DNA of 64,000 nt, taken from positions 1,823,501 through 1,887,500 of the forward strand of contig JAOTOM010005184.1 in assembly GCA_034440615.1 (NCBI GenBank), read 5' to 3'. The notes beneath the pieces are model-generated. The model made no database searches. It had not been told where the DNA came from and was given only the letters and a program-made list of their open reading frames with translations. The translations under genes were made by a program, and so were the position numbers. Position 1 is the stretch's first letter; the number at the start of each line of letters is the position of its first letter. The DNA is from Ashinkailepas kermadecensis. Taxonomy: Eukaryota; Arthropoda; Thecostraca; Neolepadidae. Shown here one piece after another: positions 44,536-56,400 of the stretch.

Positions 44536-45002
44536 CATATACTGCGGAGCTACCTCGAGAGCTATTTCTACAAGAATACATTTTCCCGATGTATGTTGGA
44601 GGTCAATCGCCATTCACGTGGACTTGTGCTGGGAAAGGTTGAAGTGGCAGGCCAAATATCGATGCCGGGTTGTTTGGAGTGCCACCTGTTCGGCGCAGCT
44701 AGGTACAGCCGTGGACAGTCACCAACCAGGCGAATTAGCTCTGGAGGAGTGGTCGGAATTGGCCAACATTAGAGCCGATAGCGGGGCAGTTTCTGAAGCT
44801 GAGTGTGCGGTGTCGATGCTTCGGTTCGCAGCGGAACGCACTGTTTGGCGCAAATAGAAAACGACAGCAGCTTCAGCCAGCCACTGTTCTGATGCGATGC
44901 AGTGGGTATTTGCCTTCGCCAGTCAAGCCGCTCCACACAAAAATACAGCACATATTGTGGCTTAGAAGGGGAGAATGTCTTCCTTTGGAATGACCATACG
45001 TG
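44536..45002. other. Non-genic stretch
   Basis: No gene recognised; open frames of up to 87 codons have no motif. Confidence 0.45.
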
Positions 45003-45870
45003 GATGCCGCTTATTGTTAATGAGGGGTGACGCTTATTGTTACTGAGGGGTGACGCTTATTGTTACTGAGGGGTGACGCTTATTGTTACTGAGGGGTGAC
45101 GCTTATTGTTACTGAGGGGTGACGCTTATTGCTACCGAGGGGTGACGCTTATTGTAACTCAGGGGTGAAGCTTATTGCTACCGAGGGGTGATGCATAATG
45201 TTACTGAGGGATGACAGTCATTGTTGCACTGGGGTTACGCTTATTGTTACTGAGGGGTGACGCTTATTGCTACCGAGGGGTGACGCTTATTCCTACTGAG
45301 GGGTGATGCATAATGCTACTGAGGGATGACGGTCACTGTTGCACACGAGTGACGCTTATTGTTACTCAGGGGTGAAGCTTATTGCTACCGGGGGAGGGGG
45401 GGGGTGACGCTTATTGTTACTCAAGGATGAAGCTTATTTCTATTGATGGATGACGCTTATTGTTACTCAGGGGTGACGCTTATTGTTACTGAGGGGTGAC
45501 GCTTATTATTACCAAGGGGTGATGCATATTGCTACCTCATGGGTGAAGCTGATTGTTACCAAGGAGTGACGATTCTTGTTACTGAGGGGTGACGCTTATT
45601 GTTACTCAGGGGTGACGCATATTGTTACTCATGGGTGACGCTGATTGTTACCAAGGAGTGACGCTTATTGTTACTGAGGGGTGACGCTTATTGTTACCAA
45701 GGGGTGACGCATATTGCTACTCATGGGTGAAGCTGATTGCTACCAAGGGGTGACGCTTATTGTTACTGAGGGGTGACGCTTATTGTTACCAAGGGGTGAC
45801 GCATATTGCTACTCATGGGTGAAGCTGATCGTTACCAAGGGGTGACGCTTATTGTTACCGAGGGGTAACG
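45003..45870. repeat. 23-bp minisatellite, about 37 copies, diverged
   Basis: Unit GGGGTGACGCTTATTGTTAC plus TGA. Left copies are near identical, right copies alternate GCATATTGCTACTCATG and GCTGATTGTTACCAAG variants, forming a higher-order repeat of three to four units. Confidence 0.95.
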
Positions 45871-46097
45871 TCATGCCCTCTTCGCGCAATAAATCCGGGA
45901 ATTGGGCTTGTTCTCCGTCTAAATAATCAGTTGGATCTGTTGTTTTCCTAAATACTTCATGGAATTCTTCCTTTCAAGTATGCTCATTTCAGATTTGCTT
46001 TGCGTCAAATTTTGAAGTTCAGAATGCCCATGGTATGATATTGGCGTTGGCGAACATCTACATTTCTTCATGTGTTGTAATCTATGTTTGACTTCCC

Positions 46098-46400
46098 ACC
46101 GAGCCCAAGACACCGAAGCACCTCTCATCCCACCACCAGTATATCAGTAGCTACCGCTCAATGTCGCTAGCACACCCCATTGCACACCGAAGCACCTCCC
46201 AATCCCACCACCAGCATATCTGTCGCCACCACTCAATGTCCCTAGCACGCGCCGTTAAACATCGAAGCACCCCCCAGTACCGCCACCAGTCTATATCCCG
46301 CTACATATGTCGCTGGTGCACACTATTACACACCGAAGTACCTCCCAGCACCGCCACCAGTCTATGCCCCGTCACCAGGCGACGTCCCACCACCTATGTC
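46098..46400. repeat. ~68-bp degenerate tandem repeat, 4 copies
   Basis: Recurring CACCGAAGCACCTCCCA, CACCACCAGT, TATC and GTCGCTGGCACGC blocks. Confidence 0.7.
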
Positions 46401-46751
46401 GCTGGCACGCTACCCAGCAAATACGACGCTGAGGCACTATTCAGTGACGAAGCCCTACGTCGCCAGGTTCGCCAGCTGTCCTTTCAAGCCGGAGCAGCTC
46501 ATCAGCGAATCAGCGCTGTACGCCTGGAGATGGGTCGCCGCACTAACCAGCGTCACCTTCAGCACGTTGGAGCTGTGAGCGCAGCTGGGGGAGCAGCGAT
46601 ATCGTGACGGACTGTATGTGTGTGTGTGTGTGTTGGTGCGGTCCCCCGTGTCGTAGCGAACGTGTACGACCGGCACCAGTTGATCCGATGCATCGCCAGA
46701 AAGGTTGAATACTGCGCAAAGCTGCCGTGTATGCAGGTCTATCGTTGAGGT
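46401..46751. other. Unassigned stretch with a modest open frame
   Basis: 46396-46578 (+) is open for 60 codons and includes PEQLISESALYAWRWVAA; a second frame also reads through. It could be an exon fragment, but no acceptor or donor fits well and no family is recognised. Confidence 0.25.
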
Positions 46752-46764
46752 GGTGGGAGTGGGA

Positions 46765-46926
46765 TTGGTTGGTTATTGGTTTTACGACACGTCGACCGTT
46801 GAGTTATATAGCGTCGCCAATCTCTCACGCCGATTGGTCGCGGGCGAAGAGTAGCGACAGGTGAGATTCGAACCCACAATCTTTCGATTGCGAGACGAGC
46901 ATCTTACCCCTAGACCACTCGTCCCC
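46765..46926 (-). mobile_element. tRNA-derived SINE with perfect 13-bp target duplication
   Basis: On the minus strand: a head GGGGACGAGTGGTCTAGGGG with B box GGGTTCGAATCTC, then CGCGACCAATCGGCGTGAGA, GATTGGCGACGCTATATAAC and GACGTGTCGTAAAACCAATA. It is flanked by GGTGGGAGTGGGA at 46752-46764 and 46927-46939. The head keeps good A and B boxes and a near-complete cloverleaf, so this is a young copy. Body and tail match the SINE at 34311; the tail also matches 59170-59240. Confidence 0.9.
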
Positions 46927-47039
46927 GGTGGGAGTGGGAGACAATCATCGGTTTGTGTCCGCGCGTGGCCGGGGCATTCCGAGAGGTAAATATGTGGTTA
47001 CACTCCGGAATCAAAGCTGTGTACATAGCCATCCGATGC

Positions 47040-47215
47040 GTGTTGGGCAACAGCCGTGACATCTCCATCACATGTCCGCTCCCCAGCAATAGCCGTGACA
47101 TCCCCACCTCACGTCTGCTCCCCATCAGTAGCCGTGAAATCCCCCACGCCCGCTCCCAAGCAGTAGCCGTGACATCCCCACCGCATGTCCATTCCCCAGC
47201 AGGCCCTGACATGAC
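47040..47215. repeat. ~46-bp tandem repeat, about 4 copies
   Basis: AGCCGTGACATCCCCACC, CATGTCCGCTCCCCAGCA; diverged units. Confidence 0.85.
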
Positions 47216-47222
47216 TTGCCTG

Positions 47223-47825
47223 CTGGAGGGACTCCCCACCACTCTGCTCCACTTTTGTACCCTTCATACCTCGCCTTGTGGTGGCAGTATCACTCTGCTC
47301 CACTGTTGCACCCTTCACACCTCGCCTTGTGGTGACAGTATCACTCTGCTCGATTGTTGCACCATTCACACCTCGCCTTGTGGTGGAAGTGTCACTCTGC
47401 TCCACTGTTGTACCCTCCACACCTCGCCTTGTGGTGGCAGTGTCACTCTGCTCCATTGTTGTACCCTTCACACTTCGGGTTGTGGTGGCAGTATCACTCT
47501 GCTCCACTGTTGTACCCTTCACACCTCGGGTTGTGGTGGAAGTATCACTCTGCTCCACTGTTGTACTCTTCACACCTCGCCTTGTGGTGGCAGTATCACT
47601 CTGCTTCACTGTTGTACCCTTCGCATCTCGCCTTGTGGTGGCAGTGTCATTCTGCTCCACTGTTGTACCCTTCACACCTCGCCTTATGGTGGCTGTATCA
47701 CTCTGCTCCACTGTTGTGTCCTTCACACTTCGGGTTATAGTGACAATATCACTCTGCTCCACTGTTGTACCCTTCATACCTCTCCTTACGGTGGCAGTAT
47801 CACACAGCTCCACCGCACCTTGTGG
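47223..47825. repeat. 51-bp minisatellite, about 12 copies
   Basis: Unit: GGTGGCAGTATCACTCTGCT, CCACTGTTGTACCCTTCACA, CCTCGCCTTGT. As 51 is 17 codons, five or so frames stay open; none looks like a real protein. Confidence 0.95.
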
Positions 47826-48615
47826 CGGCAGTATCGGGCCGTTTGGTGGCCGTCCACCGCTCTGTCGCCGACGAGCAACGCTCTCTCTCTCTTCTTGTGC
47901 TGCACCTTTCATATCGCCCAGCACGCCAAGGTGTTTTCTAATTTGCAGCTGAAGGTGCTGACTTGAAAATGCGGTGAAATGTGTGTCTTGGGACTGTTTT
48001 TCGATTGCCTTGGCCGCTCCGCCCCATCCTCATTCACATCCCTCCCTCCAGGGCATAGCGAGCGATCTCGCAGCTGGGAGCTGCTCCATCATCTCCCTTC
48101 CAGCCTCCCATTCTCTTTCCCCGTGGAAAATTCCTGCTCTGTGCTCTTGACGGAAGCCTTCACGGTATAGCTGCGCGCCCCATACGTCAGGAGCTGCTCA
48201 TTTCATTACAGCATATTACAATTTGATTACAGTCCGTCTATATAGATTGCATCTCACCACAGCTCCCTCTGATGCAGTTATCTGTGTGCTTTTTACGGGA
48301 AGCTAGCTCTAGAGTTCATAACTAGCTGCAGATAGCTGTGCATTTCTGGAATCCACCTGACATGTCGATGATACTTCTTTCGCTTCGTGAAGTAGATCAT
48401 CGTGAAGTAGATCGTAACACGAATTGACATTTTCAACTCCGGTCCGATCCGTTAATAGTACATTGGAACGGGCATATGGAGCAGCGCTTTCCAGACCGTC
48501 CAGGACACTTCTGGAAAGGACGGTCGCTTTTGTTTTGCTTTCAATCAAGTCAGCCTGACTCGTTAAATGAGTTATAATGCTTTATCAGTGGTGTTTTCGA
48601 TTTGTGTACCATTGT
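47826..48615. other. Non-genic stretch
   Basis: No gene recognised. Confidence 0.45.
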
Positions 48616-48735
48616 TTCGTTGTAGTTGGGCCAAGTCGTGGTAGTTGGGTGAAGTCGTAGTTGGGTCAAGTCATTGCTGTTGGGTTAAGTCGTTGTAGTT
48701 GGGTCAAGTCGTATCGTTGTAGTTGGACCAAGTGC
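48616..48735. repeat. ~19-bp tandem repeat, about 6 copies
   Basis: Units of GTTGGGTCAAGTCGTTGTA with small indels. Confidence 0.85.
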
Positions 48736-49199
48736 AGCATACTGGTGTGGCGAACTCGTGCTCTTTTTGTTGTTTTGATACATGTAAATATATCGATTCT
48801 TGAACCAAGGAAAAGTGAAAAACATAGTTCGTTCGTGATATGCATATGTATCATTATTACCCTTCATCTCATGTAATGCATATTTTATTATGTAACATGT
48901 CTTGTGATATCTGGTAGCTCGCGTATCATTCATAACATGTAAATAATGTAACATCCTACAGGTCCTGTAAATATGTCACTGGTCGTGCCTGATGCAGCAC
49001 ATGACGAATGTTAGCTTCCATAATGTGCACCATGTAGTTTATTGCAGCAATTGCATCGTATAATAAATGTACGAGGAGTGCTGCAAATGGAATTCAATTC
49101 GTGCGGAGTTGTGGCGTCGACTGCATGATGTTTCGGGAGACAGTTTGACCCGGAGTCCACCACCCGGTCGATGGGTTCCAGCTCGGCGGTGTACGTTTA
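48736..49199. other. Non-genic stretch, AT-rich
   Basis: Nothing recognised. Confidence 0.45.
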
Positions 49200-49440
49200 C
49201 CCGCTGACTTAGCGTGGCCGACAGCGTGCCGTTGCGGATCCTGTGGACTGTACTTGGGCCCAAGCAGCCCAGGTAGCCCAACCGACTCACGGCCCCCAGG
49301 CAGCCGGAGCCTCCCTGGCCGGCTGCCGGTCCACCCTGACCGGTCGCGAGCGCAGGCACCGTGTGAGACTTGAACCCAAGTCCCGTCACGACAGCCTGAG
49401 ACTCAGCGCTCTGTCTCGCCGCTGCCTGCGACACCTCGCG
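49200..49440 (-). mobile_element. Old tRNA-derived SINE
   Basis: Minus strand: GAGCGCTGAGTCTCAGGCTG (anticodon-arm region), GGGTTCAAGTCTCAC (B box), then GCTCGCGACCGGTCAGGGTG and a GC-rich body of GGCAGCC-like repeats. The A box is decayed. The post-head CGCGACCGGTCAGGGTG is similar to CGCGACCAATCGGCGTG of the other SINEs. Confidence 0.55.
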
Positions 49441-50423
49441 TCGCGTTCAAGCATTCCACGTGAAGAGCCACGCAGAGGTGGCGTAATTAAACCGCTACCA
49501 CGAGCACAGCTCGAACACTGCTGGACATCTCAACTCCCGACAACCGAGGGAGACGAGAACCCTCAGCACGTGTTCGGCTCCTCTCCGACCGGCCCGACGT
49601 CGGGACAAAAACGAAGCGACACGCAGAGGAGCGCGAATGTTTCGGGGAGGAGTGGCCGGCACGTGAAGCAGAAAACGGCGAAATTGCCGGCGAGATGAAA
49701 GGCTCGGGCGGGCTTTCTTGCTCAACTCGGCGTCATTGCAGGCTAACGAATTTCCAGATTTCCAGGCCGCCCGGAGGAGATCCGGCCGGACTGACAGTCA
49801 GGCTCGAGACAGGGCGAACACATCGGCCAAATAGTGGACTGCTGGGGATGTCGTGACGTCACACTAAAGTCGCAATTGTCCTGTCGGTGCAGGGAAGCGT
49901 GGATTTGAGCGGAATGAAGAGTAATGGGGTGGCCACCTCAGGGCTGTCACTGTCCCTCATCACCCGATGGAGATGCAGCTGTGTGTTTGTATGTGTGGGT
50001 GTGTGAGAAATTGGCGAATCTCTATGACCCTACAGTCCACGCGTCGTAAAGCCAATCACCAAATCAGCCATCTGTCAGTCATGGGGTTCTCAGTCATTAA
50101 AGGCGGCGATTCCGCAGTGTCTCATGTTAATTCTCGAAGACACTGGGGTGAATTAAATCGACAATGAGAGGGCAATGACCCATCAGCAGTACACATGACG
50201 ACGCACATGTGCCAGTCTCCTCTAGCTGCCTTAATCGCACCTGCAGGGATGCATGTGACATCCTTGGCGTAATCCTTGGCGGAAAGTAATCATTGGGCTT
50301 ATGTCGGATCACTGAGTATATAAGGCAATCGCATCATAAACCCATCTAGGTTCACACAACCACTTCGACTCCTTTTGTTCAGGCTCGAATTTATCTTTGT
50401 TCTGTTTTTATATCGTCGGTCAC
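49441..50423. other. Non-genic stretch
   Basis: CpG-rich to about 49830, then unremarkable. No gene recognised. Confidence 0.45.
50317..50325 (+). promoter_or_regulatory. TATA-box-like motif, tentative
   Basis: TATATAAGG, followed about 30 bp later by TAGGTTCACAC. No gene is recognised downstream, so it may be chance or part of an old element. Confidence 0.25.
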
Positions 50424-50790
50424 CCTATACGGACAATCTATGTGAAGACGGTCGCCCTATACGGTCACTCCATAAGGTAACCTTATGTGAGGACGATTGC
50501 CCTATACGGTCACCCTATGTCAAGACGGTCACCCCATAATACAGTCACTCTATATGAAGAAAGTCGCCCCATACGGTCACTCTATAATTTACCTTATGTG
50601 AGATGGTCACCCCATAGAGTCCCTCAATCCGAAGACCGTCATCCCATACAGTCACTCTATATGAAGACGTTCACCATATACGGTCACTCTATAAGGTAGC
50701 CTTGTGTGAAGACGGTCACCATACACGGTCATCCCGTACGAAGACGGTCCCCATACACCGGTACCCTATACGAAGACGGTCGATTTCACA
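50424..50790. repeat. ~30-bp degenerate tandem repeat, about 12 copies
   Basis: Built on ACGGTCACCCTATATGAAG with GTCGCCCTATAC variants; heavily diverged. Confidence 0.85.
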
Positions 50791-51362
50791 ACTTAGTAGT
50801 TCATGTCGGTCACTGAACTCTACCCTCGCATCGAGAGGGTGGACTGAACCCTCCGCCACAGGCGTTTTTCGGATCTAGTCAGAAACCAAATGTGATGATT
50901 TTATTGAGAATTGTGAATATTTTCTTGTCTGCATTTACATCAATTTGACACGAATCCGCAAAACTGCAGGTGCCGGGCATATTGGATTATTGAGCAACGG
51001 CTATGTTTTAACCCTGCAGCAAGTCTGCAGGAAGTCTGCACCCTGCATCGTCGGTCACGTGCTGCGGTATCCAGGGCAATGCTCATGTTTTTCTCAATTG
51101 GAATACAAGTACATGTTGCACAACCACGGATGGAAAAATTGAATGATTGAAGAGAGATTGAAAATTTCACCAGATTGAAAAATATCATGACCTGAATTGG
51201 ACACAAAATAGCATGAGCTCAACGTAACTTTCCCCTTGAACCGTCTGTACCTTTTTTCCAGATGTTTGTGGACGTTGCTCCAATGATATCAGGAAGTACT
51301 TGATGAACAACATGTGGATGACGATGATTCTACGACACAACACGGACTCCTGGTATCACCTG
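50791..51362. other. Non-genic stretch
   Basis: Nothing recognised. Confidence 0.45.
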
Positions 51363-51412
51363 CGCGATACCGTTGTCTGCGTGGTACCGTTGTATACGTG
51401 ATACCGTTGTAT
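51363..51412. repeat. 17-bp tandem repeat, 3 copies
   Basis: GATACCGTTGT-T/CGCGTG units leading into the hairpin at 51418. Confidence 0.75.
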
Positions 51413-51417
51413 GTCCT

Positions 51418-51455
51418 GGAACTCACACTATCACCTGCGTGATAGTGTGAGTTCC
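51418..51455. repeat. Perfect 17-bp hairpin with 4-base loop
   Basis: GGAACTCACACTATCAC, loop CTGC, then the exact reverse complement. This is the strongest short hairpin in the window. Confidence 0.95.
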
Positions 51456-51664
51456 TCAGCTTGAGCAAAAATCGCTCGTCCGTAACTTATCCCTGAGAAG
51501 CAAGCGAACTGACGCAGCCCGTCATCTGCAGGCGGCGATGCGCATGCGTGCCATTTCGCATCGCGACAAGTTTTCGAAGGTCTTTAGGTCGTCTAAATCC
51601 CTTCACAGCTCGAGAGATGCTATTGTATCTCAATTTTCGCTGAAAATATACCACATTTGTCCAT

Positions 51665-51740
51665 ATTACGCGACCTGACAGATCGTCTACGTGACCTGAC
51701 AGGTCGTATACGTGACCTGACATGTTGTCTACGTGATCTA
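51665..51740. repeat. 21-bp tandem repeat, about 3.5 copies
   Basis: CGTGACCTGACAGGTCGTCTA units; each contains the small palindrome ACCTGACAGGT. Confidence 0.85.
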
Positions 51741-51950
51741 TCAGTGTCGGTAAATCTTTCCTAGCCGTGCATTGAACGGGCTTTCCAATTCCGTTCGGTG
51801 TTTCTCTAAGACGCTTAGTTTCGGAGATCATAAGATGGTCCATTCAACCCACTCCCTCCTAAGCAACGTGCTTCCAAAACTTCCCCAATCCCTGGGCTAT
51901 CTTCCACTGACCTACACTAACCTCCATTGATCTCCGCTAACCTCCATTGA

Positions 51951-51958
51951 CCTCCACT
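51951..51958 (+). repeat. Left target-site duplication CCTCCACT
   Basis: Identical to 57735-57742 on the other side of the hAT-type element. Confidence 0.88.
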
Positions 51959-52135
51959 CAGTGGCGTCGCCACGAAATTTTTCCAGGGGGGGCAATGTTG
52001 ATAGGGGGCCTCCTGCTCCCCGAAAGGGGCCTCCACTGTGTTAGGGCCTCCTATTGCTTTTTAGGCTCTTAGTATGGTTCAAGAATGGGAGACATGATTT
52101 CATATTTATGTCTTGTTTGTTCTTGGCATGGTGCA

Positions 52136-52348
52136 TCATTTACGCAACACGCAATAGCAATAATAATTTTTTTTCGCTGAGAACTTAGCCATGCCAGGGT
52201 ATAAATAAGTAAATGTGGATAAATACCTAAGTGCCAAAGCAAACCAATGTCTTAATGCTTTCTCGAACAGAAGCATCTTCCCGTTAGCCTCTAGATTCCA
52301 GCGAGTTGGCGGGGCTGGTGCTAAACATATCTTAAAGATATCTCCCAT
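52136..52348 (-). pseudogene. Possible hAT transposase fragment
   Basis: 70 codons inside the hAT-type element. Contains PAPPTRWNLEANGKMLLFEK; a TRW motif followed by small residues occurs in the catalytic region of hAT transposases. There is no dimerisation domain and no zinc finger, so the call leans on location as much as sequence. Confidence 0.3.
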
Positions 52349-52524
52349 TGATCAACCCACTTCTATGTCCACCAAGTCTAATTGAATATAGCTAGATTCA
52401 CCACTAATGTTAGCCATTCCCACCAGCTTGATGTCAAGTAAGTTTAAACAATCATTTCTCAGTCCTAGGACCACAATTTCGCGAAGGTGACAACGAGAAG
52501 TGGATTGAATTGGTTTTATGATCG

Positions 52525-52881
52525 TCATCTTAGGAATTTATTTATTTTTATAACATTTGGTGCTGGCTGCAAGGCACTTGGCACAGAAGCTAAAATAACA
52601 AATCCTCCGCAAATAAATTCACGGCAAGAACAAGCATTGAACAACAATGCATCAATGTAACAATGACACTGCATAAATAATGCAAAACCTTCAAATTCCA
52701 CGCTGTCACGCCCATGGTTTTCGCTGTGCTGTACCCTTTTGTAAATTATGTCGTTGAGAAGGTATTGAAGCTGTGAAGCTCTAATCATACCGGCTGTAAT
52801 CACAGAAGAAAAGTTTGTAGGAAGAACGTATTTGTATTTGGAGGGGGTCCACCTACTAAAAAGTCTTCCGATTTCGTCCAC
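52525..52881 (-). pseudogene. Unrecognised frame inside the hAT-type element
   Basis: 118 codons, not repeat-derived, with ordinary protein-like composition and five Cys clustered in CHCYIDALLFNACSCREFIC. Lies upstream of the TRW-containing frame on the same strand, 176 bp apart and in a different frame, so both could be remnants of one transposase. Family not recognised. Confidence 0.3.
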
Positions 52882-53449
52882 TATTTTGTCAAAGGGGACC
52901 TTTTTAAATAAAATAATTAGTGACCACCTGAGTTATCCTGTCGAGGGGCCTAATCTACCACTATCGTTTCTGATTCGTCGGATTTCAACCCTAGCTCCCC
53001 CACCCTGTTCGAATGTATTATTTTTGTATCCCTTGATGAGTCACCTCGCACTGCTGAAATTACACCTACACAAATCACTTAAAAATGTAAAATTTACCAA
53101 TTTCATACATTCCAGTTAATAGTGCCCGGTCGCCACGACGCCAACGTTAGTGCACGTGCACACCCATCTTGCGCATTCGGCGCATTCGCCACACTTCGTG
53201 CGATGCTACGGATTCTGCTGGGCCTCCTACGCTTTGCTAATTGCTGCCACATGATAGACTTGCGCCATATCTGACGTGATGAAATGCTTCGTATGGGCGT
53301 TCGCTGCGAAAATTCGATTAATGAAATTCGATCATTGGTTCCCTACTTCCCATATTTTATGGTGAAGAAAGGCGGATACCCGCTGAGCTTTGATGCACCT
53401 CATATCTTTGATTAAACCTGCTTCCAGGTTGGCTACCAAACCGAGTCCC

Positions 53450-55380
53450 TGCCTGAGTGTCCAAAGACCAGAAACGGGTCTTTGGACCCGTTTCGTATTT
53501 CTTCGTCTACGGATGTGTCTTAGGGCTCCAATCCATTTTTGTTAGAGGCCCAACGCATTTTCGAAATTCCTGCTCGTTTTAGGGTTTGTTGCTTTTTTGT
53601 GCACCGATGATTTTTCTTAGTTGTCAGGGCGCTTTCGAAGATACCGATGTGTTTATTTAGTGCTCGGTCTCTTTGTTCGTTTTGGAACCATGCTGCTTTT
53701 TTCGGCCCAGCCTCTTTTTGAGGCCTTGTGCGGTCGCATGGCTCCTGTGTGCCTTGAGAGCTTCCGGTGCATTTTTTTTAGAGCTCCCGGTATGTTTATT
53801 TAAGGCTGCGACGCATGTTTTAAGGCCCTGTCGCTTTTTGCGAGACTGCGCTTTAGAGGGCCAGTTGCATTTTCGGTCCCCGTTGTGCACTTAGAGTCCC
53901 GCTGTGTATATTTGGGGCTTCTGACGCACATTTGTGGGGCCCGAATACGATTTTTTGGGGCTTCGGCACGATATTTATGGGTCCTAGCGCGACTTATCGC
54001 GCCCAGGCGCGTGGTTCCGGGGACCCAACGCCAGTTATCTGGGCTCAACTCGATTTATGTGGATCTCTTCTGAATTTTCTTTAAATTCTGACCCCGTCCT
54101 GATTTTGCGAGTAACTGGCGCCATGTTTTTGTATCTCACCTCGATTTTCTTCGAGCTCGGGTATGTTTTTCCATGCCGTACGCGATTTGTGAAGGCATCT
54201 GATGATATGTTCGGTGCTCTAGAACCATTTTCTTGACCCGGACTTTTTTTTTAATCCATCCTTATTTTGGAAGGTTCCGGCTTTATTTTTCGGATACCGA
54301 TGCGACTTTGGGGGTCACACGATGCTTATGTGGGGCCCTAGACGCCAATTGTTGGCAGACCCGACGTGAATTTTTGATGCCCAGACCAAATTTTTGGTAC
54401 TACCGATGGGAATTGTGGGTCCGAGCGCGATATTTGGTGGGGCCGGTTCGAGTTTGCGGGGCGCGTTATACTTAGCTGTGGCCCCAACGCGATCTTGGCG
54501 GTTCCTGTTGCAGATCTTCGGGACTCGGAGCGAGTTTTCAGGGGCCCGCCGTATTTACTTGGAGCCCCTACGCGAATTGTGGTGGACCGACGCGAATTTT
54601 TGTGGCCCCAGCGCGACTTTTGGGGGCCTCGGCTCGATTCTTGGGAGCATATCCCTCTTAGGAGGGAGGGGCATTTGCCCCTTTAATATGCCACTGCGGC
54701 CACCGGAGGAGTTTTTTTTTGCAGCCGATGGCACCTTTCGGAGTATAAAAGCCCTCCGCGTAATTTTTACCGACCTGTTCTTAATTTTCCGGTGTTGAGG
54801 TCAATTCGATCGAGTCTCGGTGTGAACTTTTGGACATTGAGTTCTATTTTTTTGAAGGTCCTGATGTGATATTTTTGGGTCACGGTACGATTCTTCGGTC
54901 TTCAGGTGCGATTTTTTGTCGGTGCCCTGACACGTTTTTTCCAGTGTCCAACGAGTTTTGGGGGACTTTGACCCGATTTTTTTGGGCGCAGAGTGACATT
55001 CCGGTTGATGATTGATTTTTGGGGCAGCTGCAACCTTTGGGGTCCAGGCGCGAACTTTTTAGTCCACAGTGAGATTGTCAAGGGCTGCGACGCGACTTTT
55101 TTTAGTCCAATGTAATATTTGGTGTCCCGACGTCATTTGCTTGGATCCCTAGCGCGAGTTTTAGCGACCTGGACACTTTGTGGGGGTCCAATACGTTTTG
55201 GATGCTTTTGGTGTCATTGTTGGGGCCCCAGAGTGATTATCCATGTCCGGATTGTTTTTCGCTGCCCCGGCTTCATTTGTGTCCCAATGATACTGTTGGG
55301 GAACGGTACGACCTATCGTGCCCCTAGCGTGATTTTCATGGTCCGGGCGTGACTTTTTGGTACCCCTAGGCTCGGCGTGA
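53450..55380. repeat. Ancient ~30-bp tandem array, strongly decayed
   Basis: About 60 successive units of roughly 27-33 bp with a loose pattern GGGGCCC-x-ACGCGATTTTTG. Individual units differ widely, but the spacing and the GGGGCC / CGCGA / TTTTTG rhythm persist. Confidence 0.7.
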
Positions 55381-56400
55381 TTTGCAGGGGCCCCGGCCGG
55401 ATCTTTTTGGGCCCATATCGTGTTTTTCAAGTACCCCGGCACGACTCCTACCATTTCAGGGGCTTCTTGCAAATTATAGGCCTCCTCTCGCGTCTTAGGG
55501 GTCTCGTCTCATTTCCTGGAGCCTCTTTACCGGTTTTGGATGTCTCCTCTTGCGTCCTACCCTCCTTCATATTCAATGGTCCTCCTCTCCCGTTTTGGAG
55601 GGCCTCCTCCCACATCCTGGGGCCCCTTTAACATGACATGGGGCTTCCTCTCATGTTTCAGGGGCATCCTCTACCAAATTAGGGGCCTCCTGCCACGCCT
55701 CGTGGGCCTCCTCATTTGTCCTCGCAAAACTTGAGGGGTCTTAAGGGGATCTTCAATTTAGGAAACCTCGCCTCCTTCCATACCTGCTACCTATCCCACT
55801 CCCATCTTCTCTCATTTCCTGGGAATTCCTTCCGGTCGTCGGGGCCTAATTTGGCCCTGGAGACTTCCTATTCCGTCTTGAGGGACTCCTCTCGAGTCCG
55901 GCAGGGACCTCCTGTTCTCTTTTAGAGGCTTTCTTTTCAAATTAGGGGCCTCCTCTCACGTCTTGGGGGCCTCCTGTTCTGCGTTTTCATTCTATCTTTG
56001 CCCATTTTAAGGGTGGCCTCTTATCTCTTGGTGGACTCCTCATCTCTCTCAGGTGCCTCCTCTTCCAAATTACAAGCAACCTTTCCTATCTCAATTTCCT
56101 TGTCATTTCCTGGGGACCTTCTTACACGTCTTGAAGCCTTCTTTCTCGCCTGGGAGCCATCCCTCTTATCTAATGGCCCTTCTCTCCTATTTTAGGGGCT
56201 TCCTCGTTCATCATAGGGTCTCATTTCCAATCTTATATCGTCCTCTTCCGAATTAGGTGCTTCCTGCCACTTTTCTGGATCATCCTTTTCTATCTTGGTG
56301 GAACCTTGCCCGTTTTGGGGACTGCTTTTGCGTCTCCGAAACCTCATTTCATATCCACTGGCTTTCTCTTCGCCTTATGGCCTCCTCTCATTTTCTGAGG
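55381..56400. repeat. Intermediate-age part of the array
   Basis: Units of about 20-30 bp such as GGGGCCTCCTCTCACGTCTT and GGGCTTCCTC...; more alike than the left block, less than the right. Confidence 0.75.
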
